This document shows, piece by piece, positions 27,290-35,012 of a stretch of DNA of 64,000 nucleotides. The translations under genes and the position numbers were made by a program. The stretch's first letter is position 1. Each line of letters opens with the position of its first letter. Source of the stretch: Micromonospora sp. ATCC 39149 (GTDB lineage Bacteria > Actinomycetota > Actinomycetes > Mycobacteriales > Micromonosporaceae); assembly GCF_000158815.1 (NCBI RefSeq), contig NZ_GG657738.1, forward strand, positions 2,771,663 to 2,835,662, given 5' to 3'. Under the pieces are notes generated by a model. It made no database searches, was not told the DNA's origin, and was given only the letters and a program-made list of their open reading frames with translations.

Positions 27290-27982
27290 TCAGGAGGAGG
27301 GTTGCGACACGGTGGCGCTGGGCAGCGCGGCGAGCACCTCGGTGGAGTCGACGACCCACCCGAGGATCCCGCCCTGGGCGGCGATCATGTCGAGCCCGAC
27401 CCGCTGGAACTCGGGGAAGTAGGACCCGACGCAGTCGGCGAGTACGAGGCACTCGTACCCGCGGTCGTTGGCCTCCCGAACGGTGGTGTGCACGCACACC
27501 TCGGTGGTGACGCCGGTGACCAGGAGGCTGCGGATTCCCCGCTGGGCGAGCAGGGCGTCCAGCCCGGTGGCGTAGAAGGCGCCCTTGCCGGGCTTGTCGA
27601 CGACCGGCTCGCCGGGCAGCGGCGCGAGTTCGTCGATGATGTCGTGGCCGTATTCGCCCCGGACGAGGATGCGGCCCTTGGGGCCGGGGTCGCCGATCCG
27701 CTTGCTCGGCGCGCCCCGGTGGAGCTTTGCCGGCGGGCAGTCCGAGAGGTCGGGCAGGTGCCCCTCGCGGGTGTGCACGACGGTCAGGCCCACGGCACGG
27801 GCGCCGGCCAGCAGCGCCGCGAGGGGCGCGATGGTGCGGCGCAGTTGGCCGACGTCGTTGCCCAGGCTCTCGCCGAACCCGCCGGGCTCCAGGAAGTCGC
27901 GCTGCATGTCGATGACGAGCAGCGCCGTGGTCGCGATGTCGAAGGAGTACGGGAAGGGCCGCGCGGCGGCAACGGTCAGCAT
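27290..27982 (-). CDS. Isochorismatase-like cysteine hydrolase 2 (triuret/biuret-type amidohydrolase)
   Basis: 230 residues with a full catalytic triad: Asp25 in LLVIDMQRDF, Lys130 in VVDKPGKGAFYAT and Cys163 in GVTTEVCVHTTVREANDRG. It resembles the biuret/triuret/ureidoacrylate hydrolase branch; LSDCPPAKLHRG, GDPGPKGRILVRGEYGHDIIDEL differ from the neighbour paralogue, so the substrate probably differs. ATG 27982 follows the paralogue stop by eight bases with GAGGTG as ribosome site. A role in triuret or carboxybiuret cleavage is inferred from the operon. Confidence 0.82.
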   Translation of the reverse strand: MLTVAAARPFPYSFDIATTALLVIDMQRDFLEPGGFGESLGNDVGQLRRTIAPLAALLAGARAVGLTVVHTREGHLPDLSDCPPAKLHRGAPSKRIGDPGPKGRILVRGEYGHDIIDELAPLPGEPVVDKPGKGAFYATGLDALLAQRGIRSLLVTGVTTEVCVHTTVREANDRGYECLVLADCVGSYFPEFQRVGLDMIAAQGGILGWVVDSTEVLAALPSATVSQPSS

Positions 27983-27990
27983 GGCGCACC

Positions 27991-28680
27991 TCACCTCGCC
28001 GTGGCGGCGATGACGTCGTCGGATGTGGCGACGCAGCCGAACACGCCGCCCTGCATGGTCACCATGTGCAGCGCCGCGTCGTGGTTGCCCTTGTCGGTGG
28101 CGCCGGTGCAGTCGGAGAGGATCAGGCACTCGTACCCCCGGTCGTTCGCCTCGCGCATGGTGGTGTGCACGCAGACGTCGGTGGTGATGCCGGTGAGGAT
28201 GAGGTGGGTGATGCCCCGGGTCCGCAGCACCAGGTCGAGGTTGGTGGCGTAGAAGGCGCCCTTGCCGGGCTTGTCGACGATCACCTCGCCGGGTGCCGGG
28301 GCGACCTCGGGCACGATCTCCCAGCCCGGTTCGCCCCTGACCAGGATCCGGCCGCACGGGCCGGCGCCGCCGATCTCGGCACCGATCCGCGCCGAGCGCC
28401 AGCGCTTGTTCGCCGGCAGGTCGGACAGGTCGGGGTCGTGCCCCTCGCGGGTGTGCACGACGAGCATCCCGAGCGACCGGGCGTGTGCCAGCAGCCGGGC
28501 GGTGGCCGGCAGGCCGGACCGGGTGAGGCTGAGGTCGTAGCCCATCGCGTCGACGTAGCCGCCCGGCCCGCAGAAGTCGGTCTGCCAGTCGATGCAGAGC
28601 AGCGCGGTGCGCGTGGTGTCGGCCGCGCCGTCGTACGGCCACGGGTAGGGATTTGCGGTTACCGGCCCGATCCTTGCCAT
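27991..28680 (-). CDS. Isochorismatase-like cysteine hydrolase 1, biuret hydrolase (BiuH)-like
   Basis: 229 residues. Triad: Asp31 (LLCIDWQTDFCGPGG), Lys137 (VIVDKPGKGAFYAT) and Cys170 (GITTDVCVHTTMREANDRG). Segments such as NPYPWPYDG, GGYVDAMGYDLSL, LPANKRWRSARIG, GPCGRILVRGEPGWEI and MQGGVFGCV recall rhizobial biuret hydrolase as I remember it. BiuH turns biuret into allophanate, the substrate of the AtzF encoded just upstream. ATG 28680 has a strong GGAGGAGAGG site. Triuret hydrolase is the close alternative. Confidence 0.84.
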   Translation of the reverse strand: MARIGPVTANPYPWPYDGAADTTRTALLCIDWQTDFCGPGGYVDAMGYDLSLTRSGLPATARLLAHARSLGMLVVHTREGHDPDLSDLPANKRWRSARIGAEIGGAGPCGRILVRGEPGWEIVPEVAPAPGEVIVDKPGKGAFYATNLDLVLRTRGITHLILTGITTDVCVHTTMREANDRGYECLILSDCTGATDKGNHDAALHMVTMQGGVFGCVATSDDVIAATAR

Positions 28681-28729
28681 CCTCTCCTCCTCCTGTGTCG
28701 TTGCCGCTCCCGCCCGGGGCGGCAGCCGC

Positions 28730-30538
28730 TCATCGCCGGCCGGCGCTCCGGTACGCCCGCCAGCCCCCGGCGGCGCTGATGTCCTCTGCCTCCGGGCCAG
28801 CGGCGTACGCCTCGCAGAGGAAGCCCAGGACGGCGCGCCCGTCGTCCAGCCGGACCCAGCCGAGCGAGAGCGGGGCCGGGACCCCGGCCAGCAGCCCGCC
28901 GACGGCGGACGTGGGCAGTCGCCACAGCTCGACGTCGATGCGGTGGCCCCGGGCCGGGTCGACCCTGACCAGGCCGGGCAGCCCCTCGCCGTCGGGGGTG
29001 TCCATCCGGTAGAGCCGGTAGCAGGGTGCGGTGCGGGTGGTGCCGGCGAGGGTGGCTCCCCGGTCGGTCAGCTCACCGTTACGGGACTCGCCGGTCAGGT
29101 GCCGCCCGACGACGGCCACGAGCACCTCCGCCGGTCCCGGTGCCGGCCCGGCGCCGGCTGCCGGCCGGCCGGCGTCGGCCGGTTCCGCGCCGGTCCCGGC
29201 GGCGAAGGCGGCGGCGAGCCGGGCCAGGGTGGTGTCGCTGAACGCCGGGCCGACCAGGGTCAGGCTCGCCGGCCGACCGGCGGCGGTGAACCCGTTGGGC
29301 ACGGTCACCGCGGCCAGGTCGAGCAGGTTCGCGAACTGGGTGTAGCGGCCGAGCATCGCGTTGCGCCCGATCGGGTCCTCGGCGATCTCGTCGAGCGTGA
29401 ACGTGGTGCCGACGGTGGGCACGACGAGCACGTCGACCTCCTGCCACACCTGGTCTACCCGCGCCCGCAGTTCCCGGAGCCGGTGCCGGCCCCGGAAGGC
29501 GTCGATCGCGTCGTAGCGCCGCCCGGTTTCCAGCACGGTCCGGGTGACGGCGAGGACCGCCTCGGGGCGCTCCCGCAGGAAGCCGTCCAGCCCGGTCAGC
29601 CGCTCGGCCACCCAGGGCCCCTGGTAGAGCAGGTCCCCCGCCTCGAAGAAGGTGCCCAGCGGCACCGGCTGCGCGTACGCGACCAGGTCGCGCAGCCGCC
29701 CGACGCCGGCGGTGAACCGGTCCCGCTGCCCGGCGTCACCGAAGAACTCCAGGTCTTCTGCCCGGGGTGCCCCGAGGCGTAGCGTCCCCGGCATGCGGGC
29801 AGGCACCCGCTCGGCCGGCAGCGGACGCCCCCACGGGTCGGCCGCCGTGACGCCACGGGCGGCGTGCAGCACGTCCATGGCGCCGGCGACGTCGGCGGCG
29901 AAGACCGAGACGCAGTCCAGCGAGCGGCAGGCCGGGACCACGCCGGCCGTGCTGAGCAGACCCCGGGTGGGCTTGACGCCGACGATGCCGTTGAGGGCCG
30001 CCGGCACCCGGCCGGAGCCGGCGGTGTCCGTGCCCAGGGCGAAAGTGACCTGGCCGGTGGCGACCGCGACCGCCGAGCCGGAGCTGGAGCCGCCGGAGAT
30101 GAGCCCGCCGCCGAAGACGCTCTCGCAGCTGCCGTACGGCGAGCGGGTGCCGGTCAGGCCGGTGGCGAACTGGTCGAGGTTGGTCTTGCCGACCAGTAGC
30201 GCGCCGGCGTCGAGCAGCCGGCGCACCACGGGCGCGTCCGCGTTCGCCTCGTATCCGAAGTCGGGGCAGCCGGCCGTGGTGACCATGCCGGCGACGTCGA
30301 TGTTGTCCTTCACCGCGAACGGGACGCCGTACAGCGGAAGCATCGCCGGGTCACCGTCCCTGGTCAGCGACGCGGCGCGGGCCCGCAGGCGGTCGGCCGG
30401 GACGGTGCTGATCCAGACCGGGGCGCCATCGCGGCCGGCGAGCCCGGCCAGCACGCGTTCGGCCTGGTCGGTGGGAGTCAGGGCACCCTCGCGGTACGCC
30501 GACCGCAGCTCCGCGAGCGATCCGATCCGTTGTGACAT
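28730..30538 (-). CDS. atzF: Allophanate hydrolase (AtzF type)
   Basis: 602 residues, the full two-domain length. The N-terminal amidase-signature domain has Lys77 (PFAVKDNIDVAG), Ser151/152 (ISGGSSSGSAVA) and the nucleophile Ser175 (GTDTAGSGRVPA). The C-terminal 150 residues (VLVAVVGRHLTGESRNGELTDRGATL onwards, ending GWRAYRSAGRR) form the second AtzF domain. It hydrolyses allophanate to ammonia and CO2 in the cytoplasm. No urea carboxylase is next to it, which argues for biuret-type and not urea input. The ATG at 30538 overlaps a promoter/operator and has no evident ribosome site. Confidence 0.92.
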   Translation of the reverse strand: MSQRIGSLAELRSAYREGALTPTDQAERVLAGLAGRDGAPVWISTVPADRLRARAASLTRDGDPAMLPLYGVPFAVKDNIDVAGMVTTAGCPDFGYEANADAPVVRRLLDAGALLVGKTNLDQFATGLTGTRSPYGSCESVFGGGLISGGSSSGSAVAVATGQVTFALGTDTAGSGRVPAALNGIVGVKPTRGLLSTAGVVPACRSLDCVSVFAADVAGAMDVLHAARGVTAADPWGRPLPAERVPARMPGTLRLGAPRAEDLEFFGDAGQRDRFTAGVGRLRDLVAYAQPVPLGTFFEAGDLLYQGPWVAERLTGLDGFLRERPEAVLAVTRTVLETGRRYDAIDAFRGRHRLRELRARVDQVWQEVDVLVVPTVGTTFTLDEIAEDPIGRNAMLGRYTQFANLLDLAAVTVPNGFTAAGRPASLTLVGPAFSDTTLARLAAAFAAGTGAEPADAGRPAAGAGPAPGPAEVLVAVVGRHLTGESRNGELTDRGATLAGTTRTAPCYRLYRMDTPDGEGLPGLVRVDPARGHRIDVELWRLPTSAVGGLLAGVPAPLSLGWVRLDDGRAVLGFLCEAYAAGPEAEDISAAGGWRAYRSAGRR

Positions 30539-30560
30539 ACAGTCGATTGTCGACCGTTCT
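30537..30560 (-). promoter_or_regulatory. Likely operator and -10 of the atzF operon
   Basis: A perfect inverted repeat GTCGA-TTG-TCGAC covers 30542-30554, four bases upstream of the atzF ATG. On the minus strand GACAAT inside it lies seven bases before the ATG, a leaderless-type -10. ACAG/CTGT flanks give weaker outer symmetry. The GntR protein encoded at 30686-31351 is the likely binder. Confidence 0.5.
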
Positions 30561-30685
30561 GTTACAGGGAACGGCGCTGCAGGTAACGACGAGATGACGC
30601 CGGCCCCGGACCTGGCCCCGGGCGGACCCTCGCGTCGGCCCCCGGCCCGCCTGGTCGAGGTACGAACTAGCCGAGGTACGAACGC

Positions 30686-31351
30686 CTAGCCGAGGTACGA
30701 ACGCGCGCCGTGCTCCGAGAGCACCGCGAGCACGGCCTCCGGATCCTTTCCGGCAACCGCCTCGAACAGCCGTTCGTGCCGGTGGACCCCGTCCGACGGC
30801 TGCGCCACCTCCGCCTCGCGGCGCAGGTTGATCGCCATGTATAGCTGCAACTTCATCAGGATCGAGTCGTACACGGCGGAGAGCTGCCGGTTGCCGGCCA
30901 GCGCCACCAGCGCGACGTGGAACGCCCGGTGCGACTCGGCGACCGCCAGCCGATCACCGATCCGGGTCGCGTCGCGCATCTGGTCCAGCGCCGCCCGCAG
31001 CCCGGCCAGGTCGCCCTCCCTGGGCACCGGGATCGCCCTGCGCACCGCCACCCGCTCCAGCACGTCGCGCAGCTCGTACAGCTCCCGCACGTCCCGGTCG
31101 GAAAGGGTGGCGACCCGGACCCCCCGCCGGGGCACGTGCTCCACCAGCCCCTGCTGCGCCAGCAACCGCAGCGCCTCCCGCAGCGGGGCCCGGCTGATCC
31201 CGAGCCGCCGGGTCAGCTGCTCCTCCACCAGGCGTTCGCCCGGCTCGCTCCTACCGCTGAGGATCTCCCGGGTCAGCCGGGAAACGGCGAGATCCACCAG
31301 GCTGGGGCTCTCCAACTCGCCATCCATCGGCGATGCGGCCACGTCGCTCAC
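30686..31351 (-). CDS. GntR-family regulator, FadR/FCD subgroup
   Basis: 221 residues. N-terminal winged helix: LTREILSGRSEPGERLVEEQLTRRLGISRAPLREALRLLAQQGLVEHVPRRGVRV. The C-terminal all-helical FCD domain has RDVRELYELRDVLERVAVR, FHVALVALAGNRQLSAVYD and HERLFEAVAGKDPEAVLAVLSEH, the D/H pattern that binds a metal and a carboxylate effector. It is encoded just upstream of the atzF operon on the same strand with its own spacing of 147 bases, and probably controls it in response to a pathway intermediate. Confidence 0.9.
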   Translation of the reverse strand: MSDVAASPMDGELESPSLVDLAVSRLTREILSGRSEPGERLVEEQLTRRLGISRAPLREALRLLAQQGLVEHVPRRGVRVATLSDRDVRELYELRDVLERVAVRRAIPVPREGDLAGLRAALDQMRDATRIGDRLAVAESHRAFHVALVALAGNRQLSAVYDSILMKLQLYMAINLRREAEVAQPSDGVHRHERLFEAVAGKDPEAVLAVLSEHGARSYLG

Positions 31352-31411
31352 TTCGAAGAGTCTGCCATTGCCACCAAACGGTCGGTGTGGGCGCGCCCCG
31401 CGCCCCGGCCG

Positions 31412-32503
31412 TCAGACGGCGCAGTTGACCAGGACCGGTTCCGGGTGCAGGGGTACGCCGAAACGGGCGTGCACGCCGTCGCGGATGTCGCGGGCCAGGG
31501 CGATCAGGGCGGCCGTGCTGGCCGTGCCGCCCCGGTTGGTCAGGGCGAGGGTGTGCTTGCTGGAGATGGCCACCCCCTCCGGGCCGGGATGGCCCTTGGC
31601 GAAGCCGGCCTTGTCGATCAGCCAGGCGGCGCTCACCTTGACCGTGTCGCCGGCCCCGGGCCAGTGCGGCGGCTCGCCAAGGTCGGCGGCGCGCTCGCGC
31701 AGCAGCTCGTACGCCTGGCGGTCGAGCACCGGGTTGGTGAAGAACGAGCCCACCGAGCGGGTGTCGGGGTCGTCGGCGTCGAGCACCATGCCCTTGCCGG
31801 CGCGCAGCCGCAGCACGGCGGCCCGGGCGTCGGCCAGCGGCACCGCGTCGCCCGGCTCGACGCCGAGCGTCCGGGCCAGCTCGGCGTAGCGGACCGGGCC
31901 GGACAGCGGGGATCGGGCGAGCCGGAAGTCGACCGAGAGCACCACCCAGCGCTCGCTGTACTTGAAGACGCTCGACCGGTAGGCGAAGCCACAGTCGGCC
32001 GCCTCGATCCGGCCGAGGGTCCCCTCGGCGCGGTCGTACACTCCGACGCCGACTATCGTCTCGGCCACCTCCTGGCCGTACGCGCCGACGTTCTGGATCG
32101 GGGTGGCCCCGGCCGACCCGGGAATGCCGGCGAGGCACTCCAACCCGGACCAGCCGTTGGCCACGGTGGCCGCGACGAGGTCGTCCCACGGCTCGCCGGC
32201 CTCTACCCGTACCGTGACGGTGTCGGCGTCCTCCGCGACGACCCGCAGCCCCCGGGAGCGCACCAGCACGACGGTGCCGGGGAATCCGGCGTCGCCGATC
32301 ACCACGTTGCTGCCCCCGGCGAGGATCAACACCTCCTCGTCCCGCAGGCGGGCCTGCTGCACCTTTTGTACGATCTCCTCGGCGCTGGCAGCGATCTCGA
32401 TCCGTCCGGCCGGGCCACCGAGGCGCAGGGTGGTGTATTCCGCCAACGTCGTCGAGTCGGCGGCGCGGGTTTCGGTGGCCGGGTGGGCACTAACGTCTGA
32501 CAC
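31412..32503 (-). CDS. murB: UDP-N-acetylenolpyruvoylglucosamine reductase MurB
   Basis: 363 residues. Type I MurB features: TTLRLGGPAGRIEIAASAEEIV, ILAGGSNVVIGDAGFPGTVV (FAD), LECLAGIPGSAGATPIQNVGAYGQE, YRSSVFKY, DTRSVGSFFTNPVL (proton-donor Ser in the GSFFxNP motif) and AWLIDKAGFAKGHPG. It makes UDP-MurNAc for peptidoglycan. The GTG at 32503, preceded by GGGTGAAGGGC, is the first start after the low-quality N-terminal stretch. It may read through to the GntR gene 60 bases downstream. Confidence 0.95.
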   Translation of the reverse strand: MSDVSAHPATETRAADSTTLAEYTTLRLGGPAGRIEIAASAEEIVQKVQQARLRDEEVLILAGGSNVVIGDAGFPGTVVLVRSRGLRVVAEDADTVTVRVEAGEPWDDLVAATVANGWSGLECLAGIPGSAGATPIQNVGAYGQEVAETIVGVGVYDRAEGTLGRIEAADCGFAYRSSVFKYSERWVVLSVDFRLARSPLSGPVRYAELARTLGVEPGDAVPLADARAAVLRLRAGKGMVLDADDPDTRSVGSFFTNPVLDRQAYELLRERAADLGEPPHWPGAGDTVKVSAAWLIDKAGFAKGHPGPEGVAISSKHTLALTNRGGTASTAALIALARDIRDGVHARFGVPLHPEPVLVNCAV

Positions 32504-32571
32504 GCCCTTCACCCTAGGCTGAGAGGGAGCCGTGGCACCCACTGGTGGCCCGGTCGCGCGGGAGGATCGTG

Positions 32572-33330
32572 ATGAGCAGACTGCACGGCACGAAGGACTT
32601 CTGGATCGGCGCGTTGCGGGCTGAGGGGCCCGCGTTCGCCGCCGCCGTCGCGGACGCTCCCCCCGAGACACCCGTGCTCTCCTGCCCGGGCTGGACGGTC
32701 ACCGACCTGACCCGGCACCTCGGCGAGGTCTACCACTGGGTGAACATCATCGTGACCGCCGGGGGCACCACCCGACCGGAGCGCCCCGAGCTGGGCGCGC
32801 TGGCCGCCGGGACGTCCGCGCTGGAGTTCTGGCAGCAGGAATACGGCCGGCTGATGGCGACCTTCGACAGCCTGGAGCCGGAGGCCCCGGCGTGGAACTG
32901 GGCGCCGCAGCCGAAGAAGGCCGGTTTCTGGCCGCGCCGAATGGCGCACGAGACGGCGGTGCACCGCTGGGACGCCCAGCTCGCCATCGCCGCCGGCGAG
33001 CCGATCGAGGCCAAGCTCGCGGCCGACGGGGTGAGCGAGGTGCTGGACACCTGGCTGCCAGCCGGCAGGCGCACGGCCACCGGCCGGTGGCACGGGGTGG
33101 TGCACCTGGCCGCGCCCGACGCGGGTCAGGACTGGTACCTGCGGCTGCGCGGCGAGGGGGTGGCGCTGCTGGACACCGACACCATCCTCGACCACGACAA
33201 CCACCACGCCCGGGCCGAGGTCACCGGCACGGCGAGCGACCTGCTGCTGGCGCTGATGGGCCGGGTCAGCTTCGACACCCTCGGCGTACGGGGCGACCGG
33301 GCCCTCCTCGACGGGCTCCGCACCGGCTGA
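32572..33330 (+). CDS. Maleylpyruvate isomerase-family mycothiol-dependent enzyme
   Basis: 252 residues. The DinB-like four-helix domain carries the metal-binding histidines in VTDLTRHLGEVYHWVN (around residue 46) and RRMAHETAVHRWDAQLA (around residue 128). The C-terminal MDMPI_C domain follows (residues about 160-250). Such proteins use mycothiol as cofactor or are thiol transferases. This fits the mshA gene in the window. ATG 32572 has GGAGG seven bases upstream. Substrate unknown. Confidence 0.88.
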   Translation: MSRLHGTKDFWIGALRAEGPAFAAAVADAPPETPVLSCPGWTVTDLTRHLGEVYHWVNIIVTAGGTTRPERPELGALAAGTSALEFWQQEYGRLMATFDSLEPEAPAWNWAPQPKKAGFWPRRMAHETAVHRWDAQLAIAAGEPIEAKLAADGVSEVLDTWLPAGRRTATGRWHGVVHLAAPDAGQDWYLRLRGEGVALLDTDTILDHDNHHARAEVTGTASDLLLALMGRVSFDTLGVRGDRALLDGLRTG

Positions 33331-33446
33331 CCGCCCGCGCGACTCCCGCCCTCACGTGGCCTCTCGGCGTACCCGGGGGGCCACGCGTCGTCGTGCCGGC
33401 CGACCCACGCGGGCGGGCCGTGCGCGACGGGGGCGCTGGTTAACTG

Positions 33447-33502
33447 GTTAAGAAGGGGCCCCTGCTCTACCGGATGCGTTAACAGGGGGCCCTTCCATAA
33501 CG
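33447..33502. repeat. GGGGCCC dispersed repeat, copy 3
   Basis: GTTAAGAAGGGGCCCCTGC, a short spacer, then GCGTTAACAGGGGGCCCTT and CCATAACGC. It lies between the tandem MDMPI gene and the sugar ABC operon, ahead of that operon's promoter, and could end the upstream transcript. Confidence 0.78.
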
Positions 33503-33518
33503 CATCGAGGACGTTCTC

Positions 33519-33564
33519 TTGACATCTCCCGGACCAACGATCACTCTCTTGTGAGAGCGCTCTC
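33519..33564 (+). promoter_or_regulatory. Promoter and LacI/CebR-type operator of the sugar ABC operon
   Basis: TTGACA at 33519-33524 with a weak -10 (CACTCT) 17 bases later. The perfect palindrome GAGAGCGCTCTC at 33553-33564 follows and would cover the transcription start. It closely resembles the CebR box of Streptomyces (TGGGAGCGCTCCCA). The LacI-family gene at 38317 is the likely repressor. The cebE ATG is 60 bases further on, so the message has a leader. Confidence 0.7.
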
Positions 33565-33624
33565 TCAACGGTTAAATCCCGTCCCCACCACCACCTGCAA
33601 GACCTGAGAGGGGTCCAAGAACAG

Positions 33625-34929
33625 ATGGGTGTCTTTCCGCGCCGCCACCTCGCGGCCGTGGCCCTCGTCGCGGCCACCGCACTGCTCACCACCGCCGGCT
33701 GCGGCGGGGACGAGCCCGCCGAGGGCGGGCCGATCACGCTGACCGTCGACATCTTCGGCCAGATGGGCTACCAGGAACTCTACAAAGAATACATGGCGGC
33801 CCACCCCAACGTGAAGATCGTCGAGCGGGGCACCGGCGGGACCCTCGACGAGTACTCGCCGAAGCTCACCCAGTGGCTCGCCGCCGGGAAGGGCGCCGGC
33901 GACGTGGTCGCCATCGAGGAGGGCCTGCTCGTCGAGTACAAGGCCAACCCGCAGAACTTCGTCAACCTGCTCGACCACGGCGCGGCCGAACTCAAGGGCA
34001 ACTTCCTGGACTGGAAGTGGGACCAGGGGCTGACCGCCGACGGCAAGCAGCTCATCGGCCTCGGCACCGACGTCGGCGGCATGGCGATGTGCTACCGCAG
34101 CGACCTCTTCGCCAAGGCCGGGCTGCCGACCCAGCGCGACGAGGTGTCCAAGCTCTGGCCCACCTGGCAGGACTACATCGCCACCGGCGAGAAGTTCAAG
34201 GCCGCCAACACCGGGGCGTCGTTCCTGGACTCGGCGACCAACACCTTCAACACCATCGTGCTACAGACCGCCGGCAACGCGCAGGGCTACCACTACTACG
34301 ACACCGCCAACAACCTGGTGGTGGACAGCAACCCGGCCGTGCGGCAGGCCTGGGACACCACGATGGACATCCTCGACTCCGGCCTGTCCGGCAAGTACAG
34401 CTCCTGGTCCGAGGAGTGGGTGTCGGCGTTCAAGCAGGCCAAGTTCGCCACCATCGCCTGCCCGGCCTGGATGACCGGCGTCATCGAGGGCAACGCCGGC
34501 CCGGCCGCCAAGGGCAAGTGGGACATCGCCCAGGTGCCCGGCAACGGCGGCAACTGGGGCGGCTCCTTCCTCGCCGTGCCGAAGCAGAGCAAGCACCAGG
34601 CCGAGGCGATCGAGCTGGTGAAGTTCCTGACCAGCGCCAAGGGACAGATCGGGGCGTTCAAGGCCAAGGGGCCGCTGCCGTCCAACCCGCAGGCGCTGGA
34701 CGACCCGGCGGTGGCCGATTCGACGAACGCGTACTTCTCCGACGCCCCCGTCGGCAAGATCTTCGCGGCGGGCGCGAAGAGCCTCAAGCCGGTCTACATG
34801 GGCCCGAAGAACCAGGCCGTCCGCACCGAGGTGGAGAACGCGGTCCGCACCGTCGACCTCGGCCAGCGCAGCCCCGAGCAGGCATGGGCCGACGCGGTGA
34901 ACAACGCCAAGAAGGCTGCCGCCAAGTAA
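33625..34929 (+). CDS. cebE: ABC sugar-binding lipoprotein (CUT1; CebE-like)
   Basis: 434 residues. Lipobox TTAGCGG (Cys 26). The mature protein is a CUT1 solute-binding receptor: DIFGQMGYQELYKEYMAAHPNVKI, GTDVGGMAMCYRSDLFAKAGLP, ACPAWMTGVIEGNAGPAAKGKWDIAQVPG and LVKFLTSAKGQIG. With the two permeases, a GH1 beta-glucosidase and a LacI regulator, the ligand is probably cellobiose or a short cello-oligosaccharide. No ATPase gene is in the operon, so a shared MsiK-type ATPase elsewhere is expected. Confidence 0.88.
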   Translation: MGVFPRRHLAAVALVAATALLTTAGCGGDEPAEGGPITLTVDIFGQMGYQELYKEYMAAHPNVKIVERGTGGTLDEYSPKLTQWLAAGKGAGDVVAIEEGLLVEYKANPQNFVNLLDHGAAELKGNFLDWKWDQGLTADGKQLIGLGTDVGGMAMCYRSDLFAKAGLPTQRDEVSKLWPTWQDYIATGEKFKAANTGASFLDSATNTFNTIVLQTAGNAQGYHYYDTANNLVVDSNPAVRQAWDTTMDILDSGLSGKYSSWSEEWVSAFKQAKFATIACPAWMTGVIEGNAGPAAKGKWDIAQVPGNGGNWGGSFLAVPKQSKHQAEAIELVKFLTSAKGQIGAFKAKGPLPSNPQALDDPAVADSTNAYFSDAPVGKIFAAGAKSLKPVYMGPKNQAVRTEVENAVRTVDLGQRSPEQAWADAVNNAKKAAAK

Positions 34930-35012
34930 GCCGGCGCGGGCGCGCGGGCGGCGCTCCGGTACGCCGGGGTGCCGCCCGCGCCGCGCAGAAAGCGGAAAGG
35001 AGTGACCGGGCC

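Noticed and set aside
27990..28680. The first cysteine hydrolase as a siderophore-pathway isochorismatase
   Set aside because: No siderophore genes are nearby, and the loops resemble biuret hydrolase more than EntB-type enzymes; AtzF next to it supports nitrogen metabolism.
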